Positions 17,868 to 27,548 of a stretch of DNA of 64,000 nt are shown piece by piece. Made by a program: the position numbers and the translations under genes. The stretch is from assembly GCA_947452315.1 (NCBI GenBank), contig CANGCX010000002.1:1-64000 (forward strand), given 5' to 3'. Below the pieces are notes generated by a model. The model was not told where the DNA came from, ran no database searches, and saw nothing but the letters and a program-made list of their open reading frames with translations. The stretch comes from Opitutia bacterium (GTDB taxonomy: Bacteria; Verrucomicrobiota; Verrucomicrobiia; Opitutales; Opitutaceae). The number at the start of each line of letters is the position of its first letter. The stretch's first letter is position 1.

Positions 17868-20000
17868 ATGAGACTTCAACTCAGTTTGCTTATCCTTCCA
17901 CTTCTATACATGACCGCCCGTCCCACTTTGGCCCAACTCGCTCTCAGTTCCAGCCAACCACCCATCGCTGAGAAAAAACCTAAAGACGTCACAGTCCACG
18001 GAGATCGACGCATAGATGACTATTTTTGGCTTCGGGAAAAAGAAAATCCCGCGGTGCGCAAACACCTCGAGGCAGAAAACACTTACACCGATGCCGTGAT
18101 GGCACCAACTAAACCCCTGCAAGAAAAACTCTATGCTGAGATGTTGGGACGTATTAAGGAAACTGACTCCGCTCCCCCCGTCTTACGTCGTGGTTACTGG
18201 TATTACACTCGCACCGAACAGGGGAAACAATACCCCGTCTATGCGCGCCGCATAGGCACAATCGACTCAACAGAACAGGTCACACTCGACGTCAACCTTC
18301 TCGCCACAGGACATCCTTACATGGCCGTGGGAGCGTACAAAATCAGCGATGACTCTCAGCTTCTAGCCTACACCATCGATTCCACAGGCTACCGCCAATA
18401 CTCGCTTCATCTTAAAAACCTAAGCACCGGCGAGAGTCGCGCACTCGGCGTAGAACGCGTCACCTCGGTCGAATGGAACGCAAACCATCAATCCCTCTTT
18501 TTTACACAAGAAGACGCCATCTCTAAACGCTCCTACAGACTCGGCCGAGTTGAATTGAAGTCGGGAACGATCTCCTGGCTATACGAGGAGAAAGATGAAC
18601 TCTTCGACCTCGGCCTCACTCGCTCGCGAGATGGCAGTTGGCTTTTTGCCACCAGTGAAAGCAAAACTACGACTGAAATCCGCGCATTATCTGCTACTGC
18701 ATCCAACATCGACTGGCGTATCATCGCTCACCGTCGCAACGATATTGAAACCCGCGCCGATTATCGCGACGGACTTTTCTATTTTCGCACCAACGATCAC
18801 GCGAAAAATTTTCGCATTGTCGCCGCGCCTGTCGCGACACCCGAGACCAATCATTGGGTTGAATACATACCGCACCAAGCCGCTGTAAAGCTCGACGACT
18901 TTGACCTGTTCGCGACGCACACGGTTTTGAGCGAGCGCGAAGATGGGCTACCACATCTGCGCGTCATTGACGATCGCAGTCACTCAAGCCACCGCATCTC
19001 AACACCAGAGCCCGTCTATGAAATTTCGTTAGAGAGCAACCCGGAGCCTGACGCAGGAGAAATTCGATTCATCTATCAATCTCTCGTAACGCCGCGCTCA
19101 ATCATCAGCTATCATCTCACCACGAAAGCCCGCACCGTCCTAAAACAACAAGAAATCCCCAGCGGTTATGATGCCTCGCGCTACGCGAGCGAACGCATTT
19201 GGGCTCGAGCCTCGGACGGCACACGAGTGCCTATGAGTATAGTTTACCGCAAAGACCTCCGTCGTTCCGGCGCGCAACCTCTGTATTTATACGCCTATGG
19301 AAGCTATGGCATCAGCATGCCAGTTTCTTTTAACACCTCACGCCTGAGCTTATTGGATCGCGGTATCATTTTCGCTATCGCGCATATTCGAGGTGGCGGT
19401 GAATTCGGCGAACCTTGGCGAGAAGCTGGACGTATGGCGCATAAAATCACGACCTTCACAGATTTCGTAGCCTGCGCAGAGCACCTCATCACGGAAAAAT
19501 TCACAGATTCAAATCAACTCGTCATCAACGGCGGCAGCGCGGGTGGTCTACTCATGGGAGCCGTCGTAAATCTCCGTCCCGAGCTATTTCATGCTGCAAT
19601 CTATGACGTGCCCTTCGTCGATGTGCTCAATACTATGCTCGACGCCTCATTGCCGCTCACGACCAGCGAATACATCGAATGGGGCAATCCTAACATTGCC
19701 GACGAATACGCATGGATGCGCGCCTATTCACCCTATGATAACGTGCGAGCCGTCGCCCATCCCCATATTTTGATGAACGTCTCACTCAATGACTCACAAG
19801 TGCCTTACTGGGAGGGCGCAAAACTTGTCGCTAAAATTCGCGAAATGAACACCGGCAAAAATGCCTTACTGCTGCACACCAATCTTGCAGCTGGTCACGG
19901 CGGCGCGAGCGGGCGTTACGATGCCCTGCGCGAGACAGCCTATCGCTTCGCCTTTGCTCTTGGTTCCCTAGGCATCAACGACATAGCCGTTGCGAAATAA
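17868..20000 (+). CDS. Secreted prolyl oligopeptidase-family (S9A) serine peptidase
   Basis: A 710-aa peptidase with a signal peptide (MRLQLSLLILPLLYMTARPTLA). The N-terminal part is the seven-bladed propeller typical of S9A (opening DYFWLREKENPAVRKHLEAE), and the C-terminal alpha/beta hydrolase domain holds the triad: Ser in INGGSAGGLLMG, Asp in NVSLNDSQVPYWEGAK, and His in AAGHGGASGRYD. IAHIRGGGEFGEPWREAGR is the oligopeptidase B-like region, so it probably cleaves short peptides, possibly after basic residues, in the periplasm. The gene converges on xylB, 22 bases away. Confidence 0.92.
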   Translation: MRLQLSLLILPLLYMTARPTLAQLALSSSQPPIAEKKPKDVTVHGDRRIDDYFWLREKENPAVRKHLEAENTYTDAVMAPTKPLQEKLYAEMLGRIKETDSAPPVLRRGYWYYTRTEQGKQYPVYARRIGTIDSTEQVTLDVNLLATGHPYMAVGAYKISDDSQLLAYTIDSTGYRQYSLHLKNLSTGESRALGVERVTSVEWNANHQSLFFTQEDAISKRSYRLGRVELKSGTISWLYEEKDELFDLGLTRSRDGSWLFATSESKTTTEIRALSATASNIDWRIIAHRRNDIETRADYRDGLFYFRTNDHAKNFRIVAAPVATPETNHWVEYIPHQAAVKLDDFDLFATHTVLSEREDGLPHLRVIDDRSHSSHRISTPEPVYEISLESNPEPDAGEIRFIYQSLVTPRSIISYHLTTKARTVLKQQEIPSGYDASRYASERIWARASDGTRVPMSIVYRKDLRRSGAQPLYLYAYGSYGISMPVSFNTSRLSLLDRGIIFAIAHIRGGGEFGEPWREAGRMAHKITTFTDFVACAEHLITEKFTDSNQLVINGGSAGGLLMGAVVNLRPELFHAAIYDVPFVDVLNTMLDASLPLTTSEYIEWGNPNIADEYAWMRAYSPYDNVRAVAHPHILMNVSLNDSQVPYWEGAKLVAKIREMNTGKNALLLHTNLAAGHGGASGRYDALRETAYRFAFALGSLGINDIAVAK

Positions 20001-20022
20001 TTAAAGCACCACCGAAAGCGCA

Positions 20023-21552
20023 TCACTTCGCCGCCAACGAACGTTGCATTTCGAATGCCTCACGTAGCGCAAGACTTAGCTTGTCCTGCACCGCCTGCAT
20101 AGCTCGGTAGCGCGCAACGTTGGCCGGATTGGGCTTGCAACGAGTGGATTCATTAAGGGCCACGGCTCCAGTCGTGAAATCGGTGAGTCGCGCTTTTTTA
20201 TTTCCATCACGCAGTGCAACGCACCAAGCGGCTTGGAGCGCACCGCCCAAAGCAGCACCTTCATCCTCCACCATTGCGACCACAGGCACGCCAAAAATAT
20301 CAGCCATAATCTGACGCCAAACCGGCGACTTGGCGCCACCGCCGGTCACGCGTATCTCTTTAGCCTTCACTCCAAGGGCGGACAGACGACGGAGTCCGTA
20401 ATTCATGCCAAGGGTAACACCTTCCATGGCCGCACGGGCGATGTAACCGGAAATAAAGGTCTGCGCGTTTAAACCGAGTAGGACACCAGAGCCCATTGGT
20501 ACGTTGGGCGTACGTTCACCCGCTAAATAGGGTAACATTATCAGACCGCCTGACCCTGCAGGCGCGGTGGCGATAGCCGCGTTTAGCGCGTTATGATCCT
20601 GTCCAAACAATGACCGGACGTACTCGGTAACCGTAGTGACGTTCATCGTACAGAGTAGAGGCAACCAACCACCCGTCGAAGAACAAAACGCCGCGATTTC
20701 ACCCTGAGGATCAATCACCGGTTTATTTGCGTAGGCGTAGATGGTACCGCTCGTACCGAAGCTTGCTGTGATCACTCCGGGGACAACGTTTCCGGTACCA
20801 ATTGCGCCCATCATGTTATCTCCACCGCCAGCCGAAATGACGGTATTTTGTGAAAATCCATATTTCGCCGCTAAATCGGGCCGAAGGGTGCCAGATGCTT
20901 CGTGCGAAGCGTTAATCTTGGGGAGATAACCAGCGAGTTTTGGGTCGATAGCCTTGATGACAGCTTTGGACCAAGTCCTAGTCCTTACATCCATCAACGC
21001 CGAACCTGAAGCGTCGCCGTATTCCATGGAATAATTACCCGTGAGGAAATAATTAAGATAATCATGCGGAAGCAGCACATGACGTAGAAATTTATAGTTC
21101 TCGGGCTCGTGGCGCTTAAGCCACAGAATTTTTGGCGCTGTAAATCCCGGAAGGATTAGGTTGCCGGTCAAACGTATCGCGGCCTTAGGACCGCCCAGTT
21201 TTTTAGTCAGTATCGCGCATTCGGCAGTCGTACTGGTATCACACCACAATTTGGCGGGACGAATGACGTCACCGTTTTCGTCCAAGGCCACAAAACCGTG
21301 TTGTTGACCCGAAACGCCAATGGCGCGCACGCGTCGGGCTTGTGCAGATCCGATCTGCGCCGCGACGTCAGATAACACAAAATCGAGTGCCGACGTCCAA
21401 TCCTGCGGGTGTTGTTCCATGTGCCCAATAGGCAATCCTTCGATTAGCTTATGAGGAGCGCGAGCTTCAGCGATGACCTTGCGCGTCTCAAGATCGAGAA
21501 CGATGGCTTTGACGCTTTGAGTACCGGAATCGATACCGATGGTAAGGGACAT
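20023..21552 (-). CDS. xylB: Xylulokinase (FGGY family)
   Basis: Phosphorylates D-xylulose to xylulose 5-phosphate, feeding pentoses into the pentose phosphate pathway. The 509-aa protein begins with the FGGY phosphate-binding loop IGIDSGTQSVKAIVLD and has ISGQ-type GVSGQQHGFVALD, PHDYLNYFLTGN, the ATP-binding GTSGTIYAYA and the late VTGGGAKSPVWRQIMADIFG. No xylose isomerase is adjacent. It lies 16 bases after the spermidine-synthase-like gene on the same strand, suggesting one transcript. Xylulose could come from plant arabinose/xylose released by the pectin enzymes further along; this is inference. Confidence 0.92.
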   Translation of the reverse strand: MSLTIGIDSGTQSVKAIVLDLETRKVIAEARAPHKLIEGLPIGHMEQHPQDWTSALDFVLSDVAAQIGSAQARRVRAIGVSGQQHGFVALDENGDVIRPAKLWCDTSTTAECAILTKKLGGPKAAIRLTGNLILPGFTAPKILWLKRHEPENYKFLRHVLLPHDYLNYFLTGNYSMEYGDASGSALMDVRTRTWSKAVIKAIDPKLAGYLPKINASHEASGTLRPDLAAKYGFSQNTVISAGGGDNMMGAIGTGNVVPGVITASFGTSGTIYAYANKPVIDPQGEIAAFCSSTGGWLPLLCTMNVTTVTEYVRSLFGQDHNALNAAIATAPAGSGGLIMLPYLAGERTPNVPMGSGVLLGLNAQTFISGYIARAAMEGVTLGMNYGLRRLSALGVKAKEIRVTGGGAKSPVWRQIMADIFGVPVVAMVEDEGAALGGALQAAWCVALRDGNKKARLTDFTTGAVALNESTRCKPNPANVARYRAMQAVQDKLSLALREAFEMQRSLAAK

Positions 21553-21568
21553 GGTTAGAAAAAATTGG

Positions 21569-22495
21569 TTAGCGTGCCTTGGTGTTGTTGGTCTTGAGCG
21601 CGTCTAAAAATTCAACCGGCGAAAAATCATCCGTCAAAATTCGGCCCTTGGCCGCAAGCTCTACCGGAAAGGGCAAGAGTTCGGCCGCCAATGAATCGAG
21701 GTCCAATTTCGAAGCGAGCTTGGGGTTTAATTTTTCTAATGCGGCAATATCAGGCTCCCAGCCGAGATCTGAGACGGTCGACTTTAGGGCACAGACGATC
21801 ACATTACCGCGACCGTGAGTCTGAAAAAGGTACACTTTGGGGAAGACGCTCTGAATCGTACGCAAGTCCGCAGCAAAAAGCTCAGTGTCTTGGTGGAGAT
21901 TAGTCACAAAGACTCCACGCTCACTGAGGCGCGCAGCGCACTCACGATAATATTCCTGGGTCTTTAGATGCGGCGGCACAAATCCTCCGCGAAAAGCGTC
22001 CAAAATTAGCCAGTCCCATTGCTCGCGATTACGTTTCACAAAAAGCCGTCCGTCCATCACAGCGACGGGCGTTTGCGCCGTAGGTTTGAATGCGAGTCTC
22101 TCTTGGCAAAGCTCCCAAACCTTGGGATCGAGCTCAACCGACTGCAGTCGCGCCGCGGGAAAAGCATGCGTAAACAAGCGATGGAAGCCCGCCCCACCAA
22201 GTCCGATCATCAGCACGTTCGCCGGATTGGGTTCAAAGAATGCGGCAGCGAATAAGGAACGCGTATACGGCACAACCAGACGCAAAGGATCCGCCAGATC
22301 GACAGCGGACTCGAGGTATTCGCCGGCGCGAGAACGCGCGCGAAGTTCAACTACCGTACCTCGTTTTTCGATCGTAAGGTTATTATAGAGCGTGTCGTGG
22401 TTTTCTACGTAATCAGGCGCCTCCACGGCGAAGGCAGTAACCACACAGCTTAAGATTAAAACGACTGAGTAAATCTGAAAGATACGTGCTTTCAT
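21569..22495 (-). CDS. Spermidine synthase-like SAM-binding protein, secreted or anchored
   Basis: A 308-aa protein that begins with a hydrophobic helix (IFQIYSVVLILSCVVTAFA), then a Rossmann fold of the polyamine-synthase type: VLMIGLGGAGFHR, SVELDPKVWELCQ, VAVMDGRLFVKR and DWLILDAFRGGFVPPHL. The usual catalytic DxTD-like segment of spermidine synthase appears instead as DAFRGG, so true polyamine synthesis is doubtful. Its start overlaps by four bases the stop of the preceding membrane gene; fused versions of the two domains are common in other bacteria. The ATG at 22495 is chosen; the longer frame runs into that upstream gene. Confidence 0.8.
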   Translation of the reverse strand: MKARIFQIYSVVLILSCVVTAFAVEAPDYVENHDTLYNNLTIEKRGTVVELRARSRAGEYLESAVDLADPLRLVVPYTRSLFAAAFFEPNPANVLMIGLGGAGFHRLFTHAFPAARLQSVELDPKVWELCQERLAFKPTAQTPVAVMDGRLFVKRNREQWDWLILDAFRGGFVPPHLKTQEYYRECAARLSERGVFVTNLHQDTELFAADLRTIQSVFPKVYLFQTHGRGNVIVCALKSTVSDLGWEPDIAALEKLNPKLASKLDLDSLAAELLPFPVELAAKGRILTDDFSPVEFLDALKTNNTKAR

Positions 22496-23103
22496 GGAGC
22501 AGTATTCCCGGGAGATGATCGCAGCAACAATATCAAAGCGGTGAGATTTACTAAGGCCACAGTGAGCCACAAATAAAGCAGCGTTGAAACGGGCAAATGC
22601 GGAATCAGCACGAAGGCGGTAAGCATTACCCCAGCGATATTGCCTAATGTGCTCACGCCGTAAATTAACCCAGAGGCCTTACCCGGCGGCGTACCGCGAG
22701 AAGCCAAATATTGAACACATTGCGGGCCAAACGACGACAACGTGGTCACCGGTAAAAAGAATAATGCTAAACAAGCAACAAGTAGCCCCGTAGTAATTTC
22801 GGCAAACGCGATCTCAATCTGCCCGAGCATCGAGCGCCCATAAAATGCCGTGAAAGCGAGCGAGCCGACTGCGATCGCTCCCGCGATCCATTGGCTACGT
22901 TCACGTTGGCGCAGAGGTGCATTACTGATCCAGCCGCCGATAATCGAACCAAGACTAAAGGCCGCCAGAAAGGTGGAAATTAACCAAGCCCAGACGATCA
23001 AAGAGGAGCCGAAAAACGGATTGAGCAACCGTGAGGCGAGAAGCTGGAAGCCCATGCTAAGAATTCCCAGCAGCACAACCAGAACGTAAAAAAAGACGAG
23101 GGG
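22492..23103 (-). CDS. Multi-spanning membrane protein, MFS-like half of a split spermidine-synthase-like system
   Basis: About 203 aa with six hydrophobic segments. The opening (VPLVFFYVLVVLLGILSMGF, then LLASRLLNPFFGSSLIVWAW) and GSIIGGWISN resemble the N-terminal membrane domain of proteins annotated as fused MFS/spermidine synthase. The frame stays open to a TTG at 23181, but that codon lies inside the T-tract of the terminator of the upstream gene, so a GTG at 23103, just before the first helix, is preferred; an ATG at 23055 is another possibility. It is coupled by ATGA to the spermidine-synthase-like gene. What the pair transports or modifies is unknown. Confidence 0.72.
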   Translation of the reverse strand, partial: PLVFFYVLVVLLGILSMGFQLLASRLLNPFFGSSLIVWAWLISTFLAAFSLGSIIGGWISNAPLRQRERSQWIAGAIAVGSLAFTAFYGRSMLGQIEIAFAEITTGLLVACLALFFLPVTTLSSFGPQCVQYLASRGTPPGKASGLIYGVSTLGNIAGVMLTAFVLIPHLPVSTLLYLWLTVALVNLTALILLLRSSPGNTAP

Positions 23104-23179
23104 CACAGCGGGATTCGGCGTATTGTCAGGACCGCTGGCGAGCGCAATATTTCGAAATAATAGCAGGCCGCATCTGCCC

Positions 23180-23210
23180 AAAAAAATACCCGCCGGTGTT
23201 AACCGGCGGG
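23180..23210 (-). terminator. Rho-independent terminator after the M20 peptidase
   Basis: Perfect 9-bp stem CCCGCCGGT/ACCGGCGGG (23189-23197 with 23202-23210) and a GTTA loop, followed on the minus strand by a seven-T run interrupted once (23180-23188). It starts 18 bases beyond the peptidase stop at 23229, the right place and direction for its terminator. Confidence 0.9.
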
Positions 23211-23228
23211 CATGAGAGAAATTTCCAT

Positions 23229-24488
23229 TTAGCGCACTAATCCAACAACAGTGAGCAACACAGCCTGGGGCCCAAGGTGTGAGTTCGTTGAATCAAACGA
23301 TTCGTCAAGAGAATGGGATCGACTGGCTTCACCACCGCCGCCGAGCGTCACGGCGGGAATACCCAGTTGCATCGGAACGTTGGAATCCGTCGAACCCGCA
23401 CCGTACGAAACGATCCCGCCCATCGCTGTAACCGATCCGCTCGCGATTTTCACAATAGCCGAGTCATCCGGCGTCTGGCCGGCGGGACGAAGACCGACCA
23501 ATTCGATTTCCACGGAAACCGCACCGCGATTCTTCCAACGGGCGTTTTCCGCTTTCACGGAATCAGCAACTGCAGCGTTGAATTGATCGCGGACGGCGTC
23601 GAGCGCAGCCATCGTTTCAGAGCGCATATCGACTTCGAACCAAGTTTCAAAAGCGATAGAATTGACTGAAGTACCGCCGCTGATTCGGCCGACGTTGAAG
23701 GTAGTCTTAGGTGTAGCCGGCACTGTGATATCGCCGATTTTCGCGATCGCGCGGCCAAGCGCGTGAATGGGATTAGCCATGCCGAAGGCACCGTAGCTAT
23801 GTCCACCAGGGCCTTTGAAAGTGACGCGATAACGGTAGCTGCCGACTCCAGCATTGGTGATGCGATTCTGGCTACCAGGCTCGATCGAAATGAAAGAATC
23901 AATTTTCCCTTTCAGCGTTACGTTAAATAATTCCTTAACACCCCGGAGATCGCCAAGGCCCTCTTCACCCACATTTGCCACAAAGGTGATGGTGCCCGTA
24001 GTCTTGACGCCACCTTCGTCGAGCGCACGGATCACACTCAGCATGGCCGCAAGGCCACGGCCGTCGTCACCTATGCCAGGAGCGCGCAAAAATTTGCCGT
24101 CACGTTTGACCCTCACATCGGTTCCCTCGGGGAACACGGTATCGAGGTGGGCTGCGACAACCACGTTGGGCTTGGCCAAGGCGCCGGGGCGAACGCCAAT
24201 AACGTTGCCAATTTTATCCACTCTTACGTCTTTTAGACCGAGTTGTTCAAAGAGGCGTTTAACTTCAAGACCTCGCGCCGTTTCGTTAAATGGGGGCGCC
24301 GGAATTTCCGTGAGACGAGCTTGTAAGTTGAGCGTTTCAGGCTCGTTGCGCTCCACGGCGGCTAAAGCTGCTTTGACCGTCGGGTCATTCAGTAACGCAG
24401 CAGGATCGACAGCGGCTGATAAAATCGAAGTCGTGCTTAGCATAGCTACGACGCAACCAAACAAGGAGTGACGAAGGAGTGATTTCAT
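23229..24488 (-). CDS. Secreted M20/M28-type zinc peptidase (PepT-like)
   Basis: A 419-aa exported metallopeptidase with a signal peptide (MKSLLRHSLFGCVVAMLSTT). The two-metal site is visible: VVAAHLDTVFPEGT (His, Asp), GDDGRGLAAMLSV (bridging Asp), ANVGEEGLGDLRG (catalytic Glu-Glu), a later SIEPGS, and the final His in GGGGEASRSHSLDES. The dimerisation domain begins near KGPGGHSYGAFGMANPIHA. Relatives remove terminal residues from peptides. The ATG at 24488 begins the signal peptide. It is divergent from the cupin gene and ends in a good terminator. Confidence 0.9.
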   Translation of the reverse strand: MKSLLRHSLFGCVVAMLSTTSILSAAVDPAALLNDPTVKAALAAVERNEPETLNLQARLTEIPAPPFNETARGLEVKRLFEQLGLKDVRVDKIGNVIGVRPGALAKPNVVVAAHLDTVFPEGTDVRVKRDGKFLRAPGIGDDGRGLAAMLSVIRALDEGGVKTTGTITFVANVGEEGLGDLRGVKELFNVTLKGKIDSFISIEPGSQNRITNAGVGSYRYRVTFKGPGGHSYGAFGMANPIHALGRAIAKIGDITVPATPKTTFNVGRISGGTSVNSIAFETWFEVDMRSETMAALDAVRDQFNAAVADSVKAENARWKNRGAVSVEIELVGLRPAGQTPDDSAIVKIASGSVTAMGGIVSYGAGSTDSNVPMQLGIPAVTLGGGGEASRSHSLDESFDSTNSHLGPQAVLLTVVGLVR

Positions 24489-24562
24489 GGAAGTTTCAGC
24501 AAGTAGCACGATTCATTCTCAAACCTGTGTCAGCTCTATTTACCTATCCCCATCCTTTTGCT

Positions 24563-25009
24563 ATGAAAATTCTACCGATCATTTGCTTAGCAGTAATGCC
24601 AGTTGCTTGGAGTGTTAATGCCGCCGATACACCAAAATCGGTTACCAGATCCTTGGTAATCGATTGGGATAAACTGGCCGTCAAGCCGACCAAAACCGGT
24701 GAGCGGCGCGAACTATTTGATGCTCCCACACTCACGCTCAATAATTTCGAAGGGCATGTGACCACGATACGTCCAGGTGAAGTGCCGCATCCGCCGCACC
24801 GCCATCCCGACGAAGAGATGATTCTAATCAAAGAAGGCACCCTAGAAGTCACCATCAATGGCGAGATGCAGCGCGCGAGCGCGGGTTCGATTTTCTTCTA
24901 CGCTTCCAACGATCTACACGGCATGCGCAACGTCGGTTCAACGCCTGCAACTTACTACGTGTTTCGTTTTATCACAACGAAAACGCCAGCCACCAATGCT
25001 AAGCCCTGA
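24563..25009 (+). CDS. Secreted cupin-domain protein
   Basis: A 148-aa single-domain cupin with a signal peptide (MKILPIICLAVMPVAWSVNA). The metal-binding motif is present: HPPHRHPDEEMILIKEG supplies His-His-Glu and ASNDLHGMRN the third His, so it should bind a divalent metal. Similar proteins bind or epimerise sugars or remain uncharacterised; no substrate can be inferred. The ATG at 24563 is chosen because the longer frame lacks a signal-like start. It is divergent from the peptidase gene (about 75 bases). Confidence 0.87.
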   Translation: MKILPIICLAVMPVAWSVNAADTPKSVTRSLVIDWDKLAVKPTKTGERRELFDAPTLTLNNFEGHVTTIRPGEVPHPPHRHPDEEMILIKEGTLEVTINGEMQRASAGSIFFYASNDLHGMRNVGSTPATYYVFRFITTKTPATNAKP

Positions 25010-25085
25010 GGGTTCAGAAAACTAGAGCCTGCGTGGTTCTGAGACTCGCCTCAAAATTTGACAGCCCTGTAAACGTCGCTGGTGG

Positions 25086-25616
25086 TTATTCCAACCCTAG
25101 GGTCTTGCGCCCATCGGGCGAAATCATCTGTGGAGTCCAAATGGGATCCCATACAATGTGAACCTTGGCCGCGCTTACCGTGGGTAAAGCTGCAATTTTT
25201 TGTCGAGCATCTTCGGCTATAACCGGCCCCATCCCGCAACCCTGCGCAGTGAGCGTCATCTTCGCTTCGACGCTGTGCGTACCATCAGGCAGCTCATCAA
25301 TAGCCAAATCATAGACTAAACCGAGATCCACGATGTTCACGGGAATCTCCGGATCGAAACAGGTTTTTAACGCAGTCCAGATCGCTTGCTCACTCAAAGT
25401 ATCGGCAACAAGATTAACATTCTCGGCTACTGGCGTGTAGCCCGCTAGGGCGCCGATATTTTCGGCCGCGATTCGAAATAAGCCACGGTCGGTACGTACG
25501 GTGACGTTACCGCCGAGCGTCTGTGTGATGTACACGCTGGCTCCAGCACTCAACGTGAGCGCCTCGCCTGAGGGAATAGCGGTAGCCGGGGTGTCGTGAA
25601 TCAGCGTGGTATCCAT
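25086..25616 (-). CDS. sufT: SufT-like Fe-S cluster assembly factor (MIP18/DUF59 domain)
   Basis: A 176-aa cytosolic protein. The C-terminal half is a DUF59 domain (CFDPEIPVNIVDLGLVYDL, then MTLTAQGCGMGPVI with the conserved Cys). The N-terminal ~75 residues are of the type found in proteins called SufT, which support iron-sulfur cluster maturation. No suf operon is nearby. It starts nine bases after the sppA stop on the same strand, so the two are probably co-transcribed. The symbol rests on domain layout only. Confidence 0.83.
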   Translation of the reverse strand: MDTTLIHDTPATAIPSGEALTLSAGASVYITQTLGGNVTVRTDRGLFRIAAENIGALAGYTPVAENVNLVADTLSEQAIWTALKTCFDPEIPVNIVDLGLVYDLAIDELPDGTHSVEAKMTLTAQGCGMGPVIAEDARQKIAALPTVSAAKVHIVWDPIWTPQMISPDGRKTLGLE

Positions 25617-25625
25617 GAATTTTAG

Positions 25626-27464
25626 TTAGCGTAGCGACAGCTCCATCGGCATGCGCGCGTAGATGCCTTGAGGATCATTGAACGACTTGAGGGTTGCGAG
25701 ATCGTGTTTCAGCCGCGCGGTAATTTGACCAATCACGCCATTTGCTTGAGCTTGGGCATCTGGATTAAAACGCTCCACGAGCTCGCCGATCGTCTCGACT
25801 AATTCCTTCTTCTGAGGATATTCGATGAGTCGGTAGTTTTTCCCGAGTCCGGCCTTCGTCACCGCGAACTGGATCGCATCGTCGAGTCCGCCGAGTTCAT
25901 CCACCAATCCAAGTTTTTTTGCTTCAGCTCCAGACCACACGCGACCTTGAGCGATATCTTGCACGTCTTCTTTTTTAAGTTTTCGCGCCTCCGCTACCTT
26001 ACCGATGAATTCTCCATAAATCCAGTCGACCATGTTTTGGAAAATAGCGAGTTCGTCGTCGGTCTTGGGCCGCGTGATAGTTATGACGTCGGCATATTTA
26101 CCCGTCTTCACCACATCAAATGTGAGACCAACGTTGTTCGCGAGTTTCTGCACATCAAATTGCAGTCCAAAAACTCCGATAGATCCAGTTATGGTTGTGG
26201 GCTCCGCAAAAATACGATCTCCATCAGCAGCGATCCAATAACCACCCGATGCGGCATAGGTGCCCATCGAAATAATCACAGGTTTGACCTTACGCGCGAG
26301 GCGCACTTCGCGAGCGATATTTTCCGAGGCAGATGCGCTGCCACCAGGGCTGTTCACCCGGAGCACGATGGCTTTGACGGCATCATCTTGGCGAAGGCGG
26401 CGGATTTCACGTGCAAATTTCACGCCGCCGATTTCGCCACGTTCACCGTTACCATCTACGATGCTACCTTCGGCGTAAATAATCGCGATTTTACCTCGGC
26501 CAGTACCGCTCGACTTAGAATCATCCGCTAAAGGTTTTTTAGACGCGGCAACGCTATCTTTGCTGATTTTCGCGTAAGCAGCGATTTCGATTTGCTTGAA
26601 GGTGATCTTATCGTCCGAAGAGGGGCCGGTCTTGGTGCGCAGTTCGGAAATGATTTCATCGCGATAGACGATGCGATCCACTAATTTAGCCGCCTTAGCT
26701 TTTTCAGGTCGAATGATACCTTCTGAATCGACGACGGATTGTATTTTTTCTCGATTCAGACCGCGAGATTGCGCCATGTCGTCGATCATGGCGCCCCAGA
26801 GATCGTTAAGCAATTTGAGCGTTTGCTCCCGATTTTCAGGGCTCATGTCTTTGCGCGTGTAAGGCTCGATGAACGATTTGTACTTACCGACGCGGGTGAC
26901 TTGCACACCTATGCCAAATTTTTCGAAAGCGCCCGTGTAAAACATCGGCTCACTCGCGAGCCCTGGCATCACAATCATGCCGTAAGGATCCAATGAGATA
27001 TCGCTGGCGACCGAGGCGAGATAGTAATCCTTGGTCGTAATAGCTTCGAGATAAGCTCGAACGGGTTTACCGCTAGCTTTGAAATCAATGAGTGCATTGC
27101 GGACTTCTTTCAATACCGCATAGCCCGAGCCGTACCCGGCGGGCGTGAGAGCCCCCTTGAGTAATATCCCCGCCACGCGATCATCGCTTTTGGCAGCACG
27201 GATAGCCTGGGTCAGTGCGCGAAGTTGAAGCGTCGAAGAATGACCGCCAGTGAATTGACTGAAATCGACCTGAGGAGGCGAATCAGTGATATTCGCGGCT
27301 AGATCAAAAACGATATATGAGCCACTATCGATTGTTGGGGATTTTTTATCTCCACTCATGGAGATAATAGCACCCAGTAGGCCAATGAACAAAAGGATTG
27401 CGCCAGCGGAAAAGACCACCAGCGCCACCAGCGCGCCTAGCATCGAGGTGAAGAAATTTTTCAT
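25626..27464 (-). CDS. sppA: Signal peptide peptidase SppA, 67K type
   Basis: A 612-aa inner-membrane serine protease with Ser/Lys dyad that degrades cleaved signal peptides. A single N-terminal membrane helix (ALVALVVFSAGAILLFIGLL) anchors the protein. Two tandem crotonase-like S49 domains follow: the first holds the general-base Lys in RVGKYKSFIEPYTR, the second the nucleophile Ser in YAASGGYWIAADG and the TITGSIGVFG strand. Length and order match the long bacterial SppA. It is upstream of the SufT-like gene. Confidence 0.94.
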   Translation of the reverse strand: MKNFFTSMLGALVALVVFSAGAILLFIGLLGAIISMSGDKKSPTIDSGSYIVFDLAANITDSPPQVDFSQFTGGHSSTLQLRALTQAIRAAKSDDRVAGILLKGALTPAGYGSGYAVLKEVRNALIDFKASGKPVRAYLEAITTKDYYLASVASDISLDPYGMIVMPGLASEPMFYTGAFEKFGIGVQVTRVGKYKSFIEPYTRKDMSPENREQTLKLLNDLWGAMIDDMAQSRGLNREKIQSVVDSEGIIRPEKAKAAKLVDRIVYRDEIISELRTKTGPSSDDKITFKQIEIAAYAKISKDSVAASKKPLADDSKSSGTGRGKIAIIYAEGSIVDGNGERGEIGGVKFAREIRRLRQDDAVKAIVLRVNSPGGSASASENIAREVRLARKVKPVIISMGTYAASGGYWIAADGDRIFAEPTTITGSIGVFGLQFDVQKLANNVGLTFDVVKTGKYADVITITRPKTDDELAIFQNMVDWIYGEFIGKVAEARKLKKEDVQDIAQGRVWSGAEAKKLGLVDELGGLDDAIQFAVTKAGLGKNYRLIEYPQKKELVETIGELVERFNPDAQAQANGVIGQITARLKHDLATLKSFNDPQGIYARMPMELSLR

Positions 27465-27548
27465 GCAGTATCGAACGTAACAGCGAAGCTCAGCGCAGCC
27501 AGTCGAAACGTCGCTATTTCCGACCTAAACAATGCCCCCCCTTCTCCG

